Assembly (NCBI GenBank): GCA_029882915.1 | Contig: JAOUJZ010000003.1 | Coordinates: 61,688-125,687 of the forward strand | Length of the DNA: 64,000 nt | Reading direction: 5' to 3' | Source: Gammaproteobacteria bacterium | GTDB lineage: Bacteria > Pseudomonadota > Gammaproteobacteria > Nitrosococcales > Methylophagaceae | Made by a program: the position numbers and the translations under genes | Notes under the pieces: generated by a model | Databases searched by the model: none | What the model was told of the DNA's origin: nothing | What the model saw: only the letters and a program-made list of their open reading frames with translations | Shown here: piece after piece, positions 28,701 through 36,821 of the stretch | Layout of the letters: each line of letters starts with the position of its first letter | How positions within the stretch are numbered: the stretch's first letter is position 1

Positions 28701-29753
28701 GCCATCTTTACAGCGATTACAGACTTCACCTTGCCATATGTGGCCATTAGATATGGTGTGCCACATTTGCTCATAAAAGTAGGATGAGTGTAGGTCTGAT
28801 TTAACAATGCGATGATTCTTTCCTAGAAGTTCTTCACGGCTATATCCGCTCACTTCACAAAAACGGTCATTCACATAAGTAATATTGCCGGCCCTGTCTG
28901 CAATGCTGACAATTGCGTGATAGTCCAATGTTTGATGTTCACGCTCTCGTTTATAAATATCCGATTCAAGACGACGATGCTTGATCTTGTAGTGCCTTTC
29001 TTTTTTGGCACAGGCGCGCACTTTACTAACAAAATCAACATCAGAAAGCGTTTTTAATAAAAGTTCTCCCACCCCCGCATCATATAATTCACTTTCGTGT
29101 AAGGCATCTGTTTCATTACCTAAAAACACAACAGATATATTGCCATCGATGCCATGTAATAAGTTGGATAATTCAATGGCAGACGGATCTTCCATAGCCA
29201 TGTCTAGCAATATTAAGTCGGGGTTGAAGTTTTCGATAAGCTCAACTGTTTTTAATGGCTCAGATGAAAATTGAACAATGATGTCTGACTCTTGTAGTAG
29301 CCTGATTTGTTTCTGAAATGTATCTGGCTTCTCAGATATGATTAATACATGCCAAACACGAGATTGCCGTCTGTCAGTGATTTCATCCATAATATCAATG
29401 AGATGAGCATTATTTACAGGTTTTTTTAAGCAATATTGTGCGCCTGAACGTAAGGCGACCAAATTATCTTCTATTTTTTCAGATGCCGATAAAACTAGCC
29501 ATGGAGCAATGGGACCATTGTTATTACCTTCAAGTGTATTCATTACATCGACAAAATTCATATCCAAGATGATGACATCTGGACACTCATTGCTGCTGTC
29601 TGTACAAATGGAATGAAAATCAGTTGTATTAGTGAATGTTCTTACTCGATAGTCAGCATCCTGAATTGCTCGGCTCACTTGTTCTATTAGTCGCTTATCT
29701 GAAGCAACTAGATATATTAGTGGTGCTAAAGTATTCGATAGTTCAGATAACAT
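25773..29753 (-). CDS. Large multi-sensor histidine kinase: REC-REC-PAS x5-GAF-HisKA-HATPase
   Basis: A 1326-residue soluble kinase. Two tandem receiver domains lead (about residues 10-125 and 132-255); the first has a phospho-acceptor Asp in VIILDMNF and a KKP motif, the second an Asp in LILLDMAM but Lys-Thr instead of Lys-Pro. Five PAS domains with PAC segments follow (starting near YHAIVSIAD, FRRSQGFAN, YRCLFELSE, AQSLAHIGN and FSFAIEGAG), then a GAF domain, then HisKA ([10 protein letters not shown]) and HATPase_c (NLLSNAIKYN, DTGKG, GTGIGL). Receivers at the N-terminus mean it can be an acceptor from another kinase. No response regulator is adjacent. Confidence 0.9.
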   Translation of the reverse strand: MLSELSNTLAPLIYLVASDKRLIEQVSRAIQDADYRVRTFTNTTDFHSICTDSSNECPDVIILDMNFVDVMNTLEGNNNGPIAPWLVLSASEKIEDNLVALRSGAQYCLKKPVNNAHLIDIMDEITDRRQSRVWHVLIISEKPDTFQKQIRLLQESDIIVQFSSEPLKTVELIENFNPDLILLDMAMEDPSAIELSNLLHGIDGNISVVFLGNETDALHESELYDAGVGELLLKTLSDVDFVSKVRACAKKERHYKIKHRRLESDIYKREREHQTLDYHAIVSIADRAGNITYVNDRFCEVSGYSREELLGKNHRIVKSDLHSSYFYEQMWHTISNGHIWQGEVCNRCKDGGYYWVESTITPFLDSNNKPYQYVSIRTDVTNLKNLELALEVNNERFRRSQGFANIGTWDWNIQTGELYWSQQIAPLFGYPLGDLETSYENFIEAVHPDDRELITSAITNCIEHKVDYHVEHRAVWPTGEIRWLLEKGDVIRDEDGNALNMLGVVQDITDRKMAEEALRESEEKYRCLFELSEEPMWLIVEDHFMMANRAAAQILGYESEQQLIDIHPVQLSPEYQPDGQSSLDKSKEYLATAYKQGYYRFEWTHKNISGESFPVEVSLTRIPYQGKQALFCVWRDISQRKIAEQKLLDSTTKLIEAQSLAHIGNWQADLITGGLEWSDEIFQIFGYQPGSIEPSIEVFHEAVHPDDREKVRQSERQAEITGHHDVIHRIIRPDGSIRHVQELAHAETDETGKLVKLSGTVQDITERVETETKLDETENRFSFAIEGAGDGVWDWDIPSGSMLLSGCYEKMLGFEKGELEQTIDAWQKSVHPNDIQRVQENLQAYFAGNVPHYSVELRLRCKDGSYRWILCRAETVSNDDSGKPQRMIGVHTDITDRKLMQDDIVRQKSMLDVLYQATTEFIVSGDLKTTMKNMLHYLLEITESDYGFIGQVFYDDEGQPYLKTHSLTDISWDEPSQELYNKALETGFEFHNLDTLFGHVMTSQQTILSDNPSTDPRSGGLPKGHPALNTFMASPILYGDELMGMYGIANRKGGYDIEMEQFLRPFNVTCSSLIYSKLMMEEDDRNKQALIKSKEAAEKANLAKSEFLSSMSHELRTPLNAILGFSQLMKYDNNLPEEFDADVEEIIYAGQHLLELINEVLDLAKIESGQLDVELVEVEIALVIDECIQLVRTIADKKNITLTSNLLDGVVVKADRMRVKQAILNLLSNAIKYNREDGSVDLKIERRNTNIIRLSVKDTGKGIPEKRISELFEPFNRLDNEKSNIEGTGIGLTLTRQIVEMMGGMIGVESKVGEGSTFWIELTSAN

Positions 29754-29899
29754 AAATAACCTAGTTATACTGCGGGTTTAGAATGTAATTCATGTAATAA
29801 CAATCCTACCGAATTTTTTATCTAGGTGAAACAAAAATTCGAACTATTTTTTAATCACTGCTAACGTTCAGAAATTAAAGGTTAAGATTGATTTGTACT

Positions 29900-31813
29900 C
29901 TATTGACTACATCTTTTAGCAAAAAAGTGTTCAACATCATCACTATTTTGAGTAATTGGCATTGCTGGAAGACTTCGTAAAAATAATTTTCCGTAGGGTT
30001 TAGTTAAAAATCGTGGGTCACAAAGTACCAATACTCCATAGTCTTGTGGATCACGAATTAACCTGCCAATGCCCTGTTTAAGCTGAATCACTGCAGCAGG
30101 GATCTGGATAGATGCAAAAGGATTGCCACCCCGTTCCCTTAATGAATCAATTCTTGCTTGTAATACTGGATCGCCGGGAGATGCAAAAGGAATTTTATCG
30201 ATAATGACGCACGATAAAGCTTCACCACGGACATCAACCCCTTCCCAAAAGCTGTTTGTACCTAACAGAATCGCATTACCGTGATTGCGAAATTTTTCCA
30301 GTAATGTGGATTTTGATGCACTGCCCTGTACCAATAGTGGATAGTCAAAGTCTTCCAGTGCTTCCGCTACGGCATGCATGGCACGATAGCTGGTAAATAG
30401 AAGGAATGTGCGACCTTTGCTATGTGAAATAACGTCTTTGGCAATCTCAGTAATATAGGTATTGTAGTCATCATGCATAGGTTCGACAGGAATGCGTGGC
30501 ATATATAGAAGACTTTGTCTTTCATAATCAAAAGGACTTGGCCATATCTTTGAGTCGGCTTCATTGATACCCAGTTGGTTATTAAAGTTGTTGAATTTAC
30601 CGGCTACAGTCAGCGTGGCAGAAGTGAATACCCATGCAGTAGGCTTTTCATCCATCCATTGTTGAAAATAATGACTCACTTCCTGAGGGGTTGCATGCAA
30701 AATTAAACTGCTACTACGGATATCTATCCATAACACCTTATCGTCATTGACCTGTTGTTGATTAAACACTGCCAGAGTGTCAATAAGCTCGTTACATCGA
30801 CTATGACATTGTTCCAGTCCTTTGCCCCGTTCTGCTGCTAGTTCAAGTTGATCTGCCAGATTTTCCAGACTGTCAGTGAGGTCGGTTACTTTGGCCTTTA
30901 CACCTAATTTTTCAAGTACATTTAACCAGGGAATGCGTTGTTCAGTTTCTCCTACACTAAGACGTAAAGCTTTTAATGCAGACTCAGTTTTATCAGCATG
31001 GTCACGAATACCTTTCATATCAGCAGCATCCTGTTCCATTTCACGAATACTGTCGCGACAAAGCTCAAGTATTTGATGGCTACTGACTCGGTTGCCGAGG
31101 AACTGGGTTGCTATTTCAGGCAGTTGATGTGCTTCATCAATAATATAGGCATCAGCACTGGGTAATACTTCCCCCTGCCCTGATGCTTTTAATGCCATAT
31201 CTGACATTAGTAGGTGGTGGTTAATGACGACGACATCTGCTTCTTGTGCTTTTTTTCGAGCCTCACTAATGAAGCAGTCCGAATAATTAGGACATTCCTG
31301 ACCCAGACAGTTATCAATAGTAGAGGTGACTTTTGACCATAACGGCGAGCTATCTTCCAGCACATCACTTTCACTGAGATCACCTGTTCTGGTTTTTCCT
31401 GACCACTCAGACAATTCCTGTAACGTTGAATAATGAGGCTTTTGTAGGGGATCACCTTGTGCCATCTCAAGACGATAGTGACATAGGTAGTTGCTTCTGC
31501 CTTTTAATAATGCAGCACGAAATGGAGTGGCTAGCGCCTTTCTCAATGTCGGTAAATCTTTGTTAAACAATTGATCTTGCAGGTTTTTAGTGCCAGTGGA
31601 AATAAACACCTTTTGTCCCGATAAAATAGCAGGAGCAAGGTAAGCATAGGTTTTTCCTGTGCCTGTTCCGGCTTCTGCAACTAATACAGTGCCATTGTTG
31701 AGTGTTTGTTGGATGGCTGTAGCCATTTCAAATTGTTGTGGTCGAGGTGCATAGCCATCGATATGCTGTGACAGTAGCCCACCTTGGCCAAATACATGTT
31801 CTAAATCCTGCAC
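29900..31813 (-). CDS. yoaA: DinG/XPD-like ATP-dependent helicase YoaA
   Basis: A 637-residue superfamily 2 helicase of the XPD/DinG group. Walker A AEAGTGTGKTYAY is near residue 45, the DEAH box is in IIDEAHQLPE, and four cysteines for a 4Fe-4S cluster lie between (NYLCHYRLE, NCLGQECPNYSDC). C-terminal motifs GTNSFWEGVD and QGIGRLIRD are present. The length and FWEGVDV motif fit YoaA rather than DinG. YoaA acts with HolC in DNA damage tolerance. It is two bases from the GIDE-domain gene and probably cotranscribed. Confidence 0.9.
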   Translation of the reverse strand: MQDLEHVFGQGGLLSQHIDGYAPRPQQFEMATAIQQTLNNGTVLVAEAGTGTGKTYAYLAPAILSGQKVFISTGTKNLQDQLFNKDLPTLRKALATPFRAALLKGRSNYLCHYRLEMAQGDPLQKPHYSTLQELSEWSGKTRTGDLSESDVLEDSSPLWSKVTSTIDNCLGQECPNYSDCFISEARKKAQEADVVVINHHLLMSDMALKASGQGEVLPSADAYIIDEAHQLPEIATQFLGNRVSSHQILELCRDSIREMEQDAADMKGIRDHADKTESALKALRLSVGETEQRIPWLNVLEKLGVKAKVTDLTDSLENLADQLELAAERGKGLEQCHSRCNELIDTLAVFNQQQVNDDKVLWIDIRSSSLILHATPQEVSHYFQQWMDEKPTAWVFTSATLTVAGKFNNFNNQLGINEADSKIWPSPFDYERQSLLYMPRIPVEPMHDDYNTYITEIAKDVISHSKGRTFLLFTSYRAMHAVAEALEDFDYPLLVQGSASKSTLLEKFRNHGNAILLGTNSFWEGVDVRGEALSCVIIDKIPFASPGDPVLQARIDSLRERGGNPFASIQIPAAVIQLKQGIGRLIRDPQDYGVLVLCDPRFLTKPYGKLFLRSLPAMPITQNSDDVEHFFAKRCSQ

Positions 31814-31814
31814 G

Positions 31815-32726
31815 TTATATTCCTAATCGGATGTTAATGGCCCAAATAGCAAAGCTACCACTAATAAAAAAGCCCATGAGTGCAAGTAATGCACGAACTC
31901 TATATTGTTGAATCAATTTTTTTTCAGATATATTTGACAAGGTAAACGCTTGATCATTATGTGGGCTTCTTTTCAAAATATGTAACTGTTGCAGTTTTTC
32001 ACGCTGACCATGCTCTTGTTTCACTTGTTGCTCAGCACTCTGTCTAGTTTTTTCCCACTCATCGGTGTCTAATTGACCATCTCGATTAGAATCATACTGT
32101 TCTAACAATTGCTGTGGTTCACGCTTCCATTCACGTAATAAATGACTAACATGTTCCCGTATTTTATGGCCTTCAACTTCTGCTACGGTTTTAAACAGAC
32201 CAATCGCATAGAGTGGCTCATTTACGAGTATCAATTCTTCGGTATAACGCTTGGGTGGATTATCCAGACGGCTGTACCATGATCGTTTATGAGTAGTGAT
32301 AACATCAGCACCATCTGGGTCAACAACGCAGCGCCCAGTATCATCTTCTAGTAAGAACAATTCTTCACTTATTTCTTTCTTGACCACTTGCCAATGAGTA
32401 TGGGATTTTCCTCTCGCATTGTAATGCCTGACCTTTTCTTCAATTTTATATCGATACCAGACACAGTTTTTCCCAGTTAAGGGTGATGTGATCACTGGAC
32501 CATCCATCAGTTTTGTTTGACCAATAACTTCAACATAACCTTGGGCTGCCGAACGGATTTTCGCCGTCGGCATATTCTCAATGGTACGAGCATGCTGATG
32601 CCAACGAATCATTCTGTAAAATGCCATCAGACAAAGAAATATCATAAGTGTTACACCGACCCAGAACTCATATGGGTCGAGCTGCATGATATTGCTCTCT
32701 AGTGAAGCAATAAGCTCCTGTGGCAT
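31815..32726 (-). CDS. GIDE-domain membrane protein with an EF-hand
   Basis: A 303-residue protein with membrane segments at about residues 18-38 and 278-298. The region between residues 50 and 190 matches the GIDE (MUL1-like E3 ligase) domain without a RING: GYVEVIGQ, SPLTGKNCVWYRYKIE and FLLEDDTGRCVVDPDGA. A canonical EF-hand loop, with Asp, Asn, Asp, Gly, Leu and Glu in place, lies in YDSNRDGQLDTDEWE near residue 216. Bacterial GIDE proteins are commonly paired with LemA, as here (6 bases away). Function unknown; ubiquitin ligase activity is not implied. Confidence 0.82.
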   Translation of the reverse strand: MPQELIASLESNIMQLDPYEFWVGVTLMIFLCLMAFYRMIRWHQHARTIENMPTAKIRSAAQGYVEVIGQTKLMDGPVITSPLTGKNCVWYRYKIEEKVRHYNARGKSHTHWQVVKKEISEELFLLEDDTGRCVVDPDGADVITTHKRSWYSRLDNPPKRYTEELILVNEPLYAIGLFKTVAEVEGHKIREHVSHLLREWKREPQQLLEQYDSNRDGQLDTDEWEKTRQSAEQQVKQEHGQREKLQQLHILKRSPHNDQAFTLSNISEKKLIQQYRVRALLALMGFFISGSFAIWAINIRLGI

Positions 32727-32732
32727 TGTGTT

Positions 32733-33308
32733 TTAACTATTGAATAACTGGTTGATGTTAACGTCAGTTTTTTCTTCTTCGACAAACTCTAAAAGACTGT
32801 GTGCCTTGAAGTTGAACATGCGAGCAATAATGACATCAGGGAACTGTTCTATTCGTACATTATTGTTGTTGACACTTTCATTATAAAATTCACGTCGATC
32901 GGCAATAGCATTTTCTAAACCGGTGATTCGGGCCTGTAAATGTTGAAATGTTTGATCAGCTTTTAATTCAGGATAGGCCTCAGCGACCGCAAATAAGTTG
33001 CCCAAGCCTAGTCGGAGCTGTCCTTCAGCCTGGCCTAATTCAGCAATATTGCCTTGTTGTTGTGCACTGGCAACAGATGAGCGTGCATTCATCACCTTTT
33101 CTAGCGTTTCCTGTTCAAACTTCATATATTGCTTACAGGTTTCTACTAGTTTGGGAAGTTCTTCATGACGTTGTTTGAGTAGCACATCAATATTAGACCA
33201 GTTTTTACTGACATTATGCTTAAGGCTAACAAGACCGTTATAAACTGAAACAATATAAACCACAAAGATTGCTAATATGCCCCAAAAGATAAAATCTGAC
33301 ACACTCAT
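32733..33308 (-). CDS. lemA: LemA family protein
   Basis: A 191-residue protein with one N-terminal membrane segment (about residues 5-22) and long helices. Motifs NGLVSLKHNVSKNWSNIDVLLKQRHEELPKLV and AYPELKADQTFQHLQ are characteristic of LemA. I begin at the ATG at 33308, which has AGAGGTG at proper spacing; a GTG three codons earlier falls inside that ribosome site. Function unknown; the partner GIDE gene follows directly. Confidence 0.92.
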   Translation of the reverse strand: MSVSDFIFWGILAIFVVYIVSVYNGLVSLKHNVSKNWSNIDVLLKQRHEELPKLVETCKQYMKFEQETLEKVMNARSSVASAQQQGNIAELGQAEGQLRLGLGNLFAVAEAYPELKADQTFQHLQARITGLENAIADRREFYNESVNNNNVRIEQFPDVIIARMFNFKAHSLLEFVEEEKTDVNINQLFNS

Positions 33309-33332
33309 AGCCGACACCTCTTTCCTTTCAAT

Positions 33333-33863
33333 TTAATCGCTATGATTATCCCATACTTCGGATTCCAGACCATCTTCTTGTGTCCAGACCAATTGACCAA
33401 TGATTTTAAATTGTGCCACCGACATGGCGCCCCGTTTTTTATTGCTGCTTTCAGTTTTGGTTTTTAATGCTGCTGAAATATCATCACTGGTGGCTTCGTA
33501 CATTTCAACGGGCAAGTAGTTATCATCAAACAATACCATGACGATATTGTCCCAACGGCCATCTGGATTAACCTGACCTATACGTGGTGTTGAACGGCTG
33601 TCTTCAAAAATAACGCGGCCTTTAATAAGAATACGCAAACCCTTGCGCTCCCCTGTTTTTCCTATTGCATCATAACCTAGGGTAGGATCATCAATAAGTT
33701 GTAAGTCCAATGCTTTTGCCACATCAAAACGGGCAATTTCGCCCGTTACAGGCAATGTGTTACCGGTTGTTTGACGATACCGCGCCGCTAACTGACGAGT
33801 TTCATGCATTAGTTTATCTATGGAATATAAATCCATTTTGGACTCGGGGTTCTTATTGGTCAT
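33333..33863 (-). CDS. Hypothetical protein with a possible nuclease-like fold
   Basis: A 176-residue protein I do not recognise by name. A helical N-terminus (residues 12-35) precedes a core with GYDAIGKTGERKG and then ILIKGRVIFED; an Asp followed by a strand ending I-x-I-K is the layout of PD-(D/E)xK nuclease-type folds, but the assignment is by pattern only. The following RWDNIVMVLFDDNYLPVEMYEA segment would be the next strand and helix. No signal peptide or membrane segment. It lies 24 bases before lemA and downstream of the Fae terminator, so it heads the lemA-GIDE-yoaA operon. Confidence 0.6.
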   Translation of the reverse strand: MTNKNPESKMDLYSIDKLMHETRQLAARYRQTTGNTLPVTGEIARFDVAKALDLQLIDDPTLGYDAIGKTGERKGLRILIKGRVIFEDSRSTPRIGQVNPDGRWDNIVMVLFDDNYLPVEMYEATSDDISAALKTKTESSNKKRGAMSVAQFKIIGQLVWTQEDGLESEVWDNHSD

Positions 33864-33885
33864 TTAGTGATATTCATAATAATGC

Positions 33886-33924
33886 AAAAAAAAACGGTCT
33901 ATCTAATTTAACAGATAGACCGTT
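33886..33924 (-). terminator. Strong Rho-independent terminator after the Fae-family gene
   Basis: A perfect 12-base stem, AACGGTCTATCT (33893-33904) with AGATAGACCGTT (33913-33924), loop of 8 bases. On the minus strand it is followed by an unbroken run of T (the nine A at 33886-33894 on the plus strand), giving efficient termination of the gene at 33956-34504. Confidence 0.9.
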
Positions 33925-33933
33925 CTTTTTTCT

Positions 33934-33961
33934 AAATAAAATTCATTTAAGAATTTTATTT
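33934..33961 (-). repeat. Second hairpin overlapping the Fae-family stop codon
   Basis: AAATAAAATTC (33934-33944) pairs perfectly with GAATTTTATTT (33951-33961), an 11-base AT-only-rich stem with a 6-base loop. It includes the stop codon of the Fae-family gene and precedes the stronger terminator, so it may protect the 3' end of the message. Confidence 0.55.
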
Positions 33962-34504
33962 TTTTGCATCAAGCGCATTTTGATAATATTTGTGAACCAG
34001 TTTATCCTGATTTTCTAATAAGTAATCAATGCTTGGTTCATTGTTCATGGCTTTTTCAATCGCTTTGCGAGTGGCTTCACGATGAATATTGAACAGAGCT
34101 TCATGATCCAGATCTTCAACGGTTGTGATTTGTGGATTCAACCATACTGAAACGATGATGCCTAAATCATTGGCTTTTTCTTTAGGAATAGTGCCATTAC
34201 GAACAGCATCTAAAACACCATTGGCAATCGCGCCTTGGACTGTACCCATTAAAATGGTGGTGTAAGCATTTTTCTTAACAGTCACTTTACTGACCATTAA
34301 TGTGGCGGGTTTAACCATCATGTCAGTGTTCATTAACGCTAAAACGCGTGAGTGACCTTGAACCTGATCACCAAGCAAATTAGCAAATGCAGTACCGAAA
34401 GGACCGTCTAATTCACCGATAATAACTTCTGGTTCTGCGGCTGTGAATGGTGGTCCACCGGCAACTAAACATTCACCTGTACGCATAACAATTCTTTCAC
34501 TCAT
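33956..34504 (-). CDS. Formaldehyde-activating enzyme (Fae) family protein, divergent
   Basis: A 182-residue Fae homologue. Family landmarks are GECLVAGG near the N-terminus, IIGELDGPFGTAFANLL, KPATLMVSKVTVKK, GTVQGAIANGVLDAV and the basic-acidic C-terminal helix with EATRKAIEKAMNNEP. Fae condenses formaldehyde with tetrahydromethanopterin in methylotrophs. In the paralogue used in catalysis a His precedes the LIIG strand; here the matching position in FTAAEPEVIIG is Glu, so this may be a Fae2/Fae3-type paralogue with another role. The ATG at 34504 has GGAG at good spacing, so the 13 codons upstream are excluded. It has its own promoter and terminator. Confidence 0.85.
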   Translation of the reverse strand: MSERIVMRTGECLVAGGPPFTAAEPEVIIGELDGPFGTAFANLLGDQVQGHSRVLALMNTDMMVKPATLMVSKVTVKKNAYTTILMGTVQGAIANGVLDAVRNGTIPKEKANDLGIIVSVWLNPQITTVEDLDHEALFNIHREATRKAIEKAMNNEPSIDYLLENQDKLVHKYYQNALDAKK

Positions 34505-34542
34505 GGGGTTTTCTCCGTTTGAATTAACAATAAGATACGACA

Positions 34543-34571
34543 ATTATCCTTGTCTGATGGTAATGTCGCAA
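34543..34571 (-). promoter_or_regulatory. Promoter of the Fae-family gene
   Basis: Minus-strand TTGCGA (34571-34566), a 17-base spacer and GATAAT (34548-34543). The predicted transcript has a leader of about 32 bases with a GGAG ribosome site. A near-consensus promoter plus a strong terminator suggests a well-expressed single-gene unit. Confidence 0.6.
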
Positions 34572-34638
34572 GTTGACTGACTTTATAGCACCATCAATCA
34601 ACGGTAGAATCACTAATATTTATTCATTGAGTCCTGTA

Positions 34639-35028
34639 ATGTCAGAAGTAAAAACCCCTTATGAGCGTATTGGCGGTGCTGATGCGGTGCGGCAGTTATG
34701 CCAGACGTTCTATCAGATTATGTCGGATACCCCACAAACACAATTGATCCGCGCAATGCACCCAGAAAATATTAAAATCAGTGAAGATAAATTGTATCTG
34801 TTTTTATCTGGCTGGTTAGGTGGACCACCGCTGTATACTGACAAATATGGCCATCCGCGACTACGTGGTCGCCACTTGCCTTTTTCCATAGGAATCGAAG
34901 AACGTGACCAATGGCTGTATTGTATGGCTCAGGCACTTAAAACTATGGATCTGAATGAATTGTTTGCCGAACAACTGATGAGCTCATTTGTTCAAACTGC
35001 TGATTTTATGAGAAATAGACCAGAGTAA
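34639..35028 (+). CDS. Group II truncated hemoglobin
   Basis: A 129-residue 2/2 globin. The segment YERIGGADAVRQLCQTFYQ, then LSGWLGGPPLY, GHPRLRGRHLPF with the proximal His, and RDQWLYCM with the group II Trp identify the TrHbO subgroup. Roles in oxygen or nitric oxide chemistry are proposed for the group. I start at the ATG at 34639 (MSEVKTPYE); the 22 codons upstream do not look like globin. It is 11 bases before the CinA-like gene. Confidence 0.92.
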   Translation: MSEVKTPYERIGGADAVRQLCQTFYQIMSDTPQTQLIRAMHPENIKISEDKLYLFLSGWLGGPPLYTDKYGHPRLRGRHLPFSIGIEERDQWLYCMAQALKTMDLNELFAEQLMSSFVQTADFMRNRPE

Positions 35029-35039
35029 GGACCACGATT

Positions 35040-35792
35040 ATGAATATCGGGGCGTTAATTATTGGTGATGAATTATTGTCAGGGAAAAGGCAGGATCGCC
35101 ATTTTAATCATCTGCAATCCGTGTTGTCTGATCGTGGTCTGGAGTTAAGCTGGACCATTATCGTGGGCGATGATGCTCAGCAATTACAACGCGTATTGGC
35201 CTATTCATTTTCTACTGAGGATCTAGTATTCAGTTTTGGTGGAATTGGCGCCACACCCGATGACCGTACCAGACAGTCTGTTGCCATGGTCGTTAATGCA
35301 CCGTTAGTCCCTCATCCCGAAGCCGTTGCAGAAATTAAAGCGCAATTTGGTGAAGCAGCTTATCCACACCGAATTTTAATGGCGGAATTGCCGAAAGGAA
35401 GCCGCATCATCCCCAATCCCATCAATCGCGTGCCTGGTTTTTCCTTTCACCACCACCATTTTATGCCCGGTTTTCCTGAAATGTCGTGGCCTATGTTGCA
35501 ATGGATACTGGATAATCAGTATCCACAACTACGAAATCTGGCACCAGAGACGGAACAAGTCATATATGTCACTCAAGGCCGGGAGTCTGATTTACTTGAT
35601 GTGATGACAAAAATTGTCAATGAATATCCAGACTTACGTTTGTCCAGCTTGCCTCACATAGGTAAAAGTCCCTATATCGAACTGAGCTTACGTGGAAAAA
35701 AATCTCGCATAGAATCGGCCATGACCATTTTAAAAGCGGCTATTGAACAAGCAGGTCTTGTATGGTCAACTCAACTATCAGGCAACCACTGA
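35040..35792 (+). CDS. Molybdopterin-binding (MoCF/CinA N-terminal-like) protein
   Basis: A 250-residue protein with the MoCF-biosynthesis fold: IGDELLSGKRQDRH at the start and FGGIGATPDDRTRQ near residue 65, as in the N-terminal domain of CinA. The C-terminal nicotinamide-mononucleotide deamidase domain of full CinA is missing, as in several stand-alone relatives (YfaY/NMN-independent types). A pterin- or nucleotide-related hydrolase role is possible. Its last 22 bases overlap the end of the convergent AEC transporter gene. Confidence 0.85.
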   Translation: MNIGALIIGDELLSGKRQDRHFNHLQSVLSDRGLELSWTIIVGDDAQQLQRVLAYSFSTEDLVFSFGGIGATPDDRTRQSVAMVVNAPLVPHPEAVAEIKAQFGEAAYPHRILMAELPKGSRIIPNPINRVPGFSFHHHHFMPGFPEMSWPMLQWILDNQYPQLRNLAPETEQVIYVTQGRESDLLDVMTKIVNEYPDLRLSSLPHIGKSPYIELSLRGKKSRIESAMTILKAAIEQAGLVWSTQLSGNH

Positions 35793-36691
35793 AACCATAA
35801 CGGTAATGTCAGCAAACTACTCAGCGTTGTGAGCATCACAGCGGCTGCATATAACTCACTATCGAGTTGGTAACGTTCACAGATCACGATACCAAAAACC
35901 ATGGTCGGCATCGCTGCTATCAATCCCACCATAAGGATTAAATCACTGTCCAGATTGATGGCATGGGCTAAACTGAACACGCTCAGTGGGACAATTATTA
36001 ACGTGATGATAACGACAGGCAGTAATAATCGCATGAAACGTAATCGTAAACTGTGCCAAGGTATGCTCATGCCCAAGACAATCAACATTAAAGGCACTAC
36101 CCCACCGCCCAACACGGACAAGCCGGAATGTAGAACGTCGGGTTGTTCAATGCCTATTAGGTTTAATGTGATTCCCACCGTAACGGCCCATAATGGTGGC
36201 ACTTTCATCAACTCACGAATGGGATGTACCTCTTTATTTGAGTCGCCGTAATGACGGGCCAATAACATGCCAAAAGACAGCAATATTGGTGTGCACGCAA
36301 ACAAATCATATTGCAGGACTGTAGAACGAGTATGGGAACCGAGAACCTGATCTAATACGGGCAGTCCCAGATAAGTCGCATTAGGAAATGCGGCGGCTAA
36401 TAATAATGCGCCGGTTTGTTTTTGACTGCTCTTGAACACTCGAAGCACTAACCACATAGTGATTAAACCAATAGCGATGCCACAGCTTGCTAACAATGAG
36501 ATTTTTAAAGAAGAACTGTTTAGCGGTGCAGTCCAGATTACATCAAGCACCAATGCGGGTAGCAAAAGATAAAACACCAGATCGGTCAATGCCCTGCGAT
36601 GTGCTAATGCAGGAATGTGCGCTGGAGCGTATGAACGCCAAAATGTACCACACGCAATCAGCAGTGACATTTGAATTAGAACAGTTAACAT
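35771..36691 (-). CDS. AEC-family (auxin efflux carrier-like) transporter
   Basis: A 306-residue inner-membrane protein with about ten hydrophobic segments in two five-helix halves. The first half has FYLLLPALVLDVIW and the kinked segment around AFPNATYLGLPVL; the second GGVVPLMLIVLGMSI and AAMPTMVFGIVICERY. Substrates in this family are organic acids such as malonate or malate; none can be assigned. It overlaps the CinA-like gene tail to tail. Confidence 0.88.
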   Translation of the reverse strand: MLTVLIQMSLLIACGTFWRSYAPAHIPALAHRRALTDLVFYLLLPALVLDVIWTAPLNSSSLKISLLASCGIAIGLITMWLVLRVFKSSQKQTGALLLAAAFPNATYLGLPVLDQVLGSHTRSTVLQYDLFACTPILLSFGMLLARHYGDSNKEVHPIRELMKVPPLWAVTVGITLNLIGIEQPDVLHSGLSVLGGGVVPLMLIVLGMSIPWHSLRLRFMRLLLPVVIITLIIVPLSVFSLAHAINLDSDLILMVGLIAAMPTMVFGIVICERYQLDSELYAAAVMLTTLSSLLTLPLWFQWLPDS

Positions 36692-36821
36692 AGTGAGGAG
36701 TCAGAAAGAAATTGTCGTTAGATCTTATCAATAGAATATAAACAATTACAATGGTATAAATCCTGCTTTATAATTGTGTGTTTACACGCCTTTAGAACCC
36801 GCATCAAAAGTGAAAACATAA

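Noticed and set aside
33710..34018. Plus-strand frame across the Fae terminator
   Set aside because: It runs through a strong terminator hairpin and two opposing genes; low-complexity Phe/Leu-rich translation.
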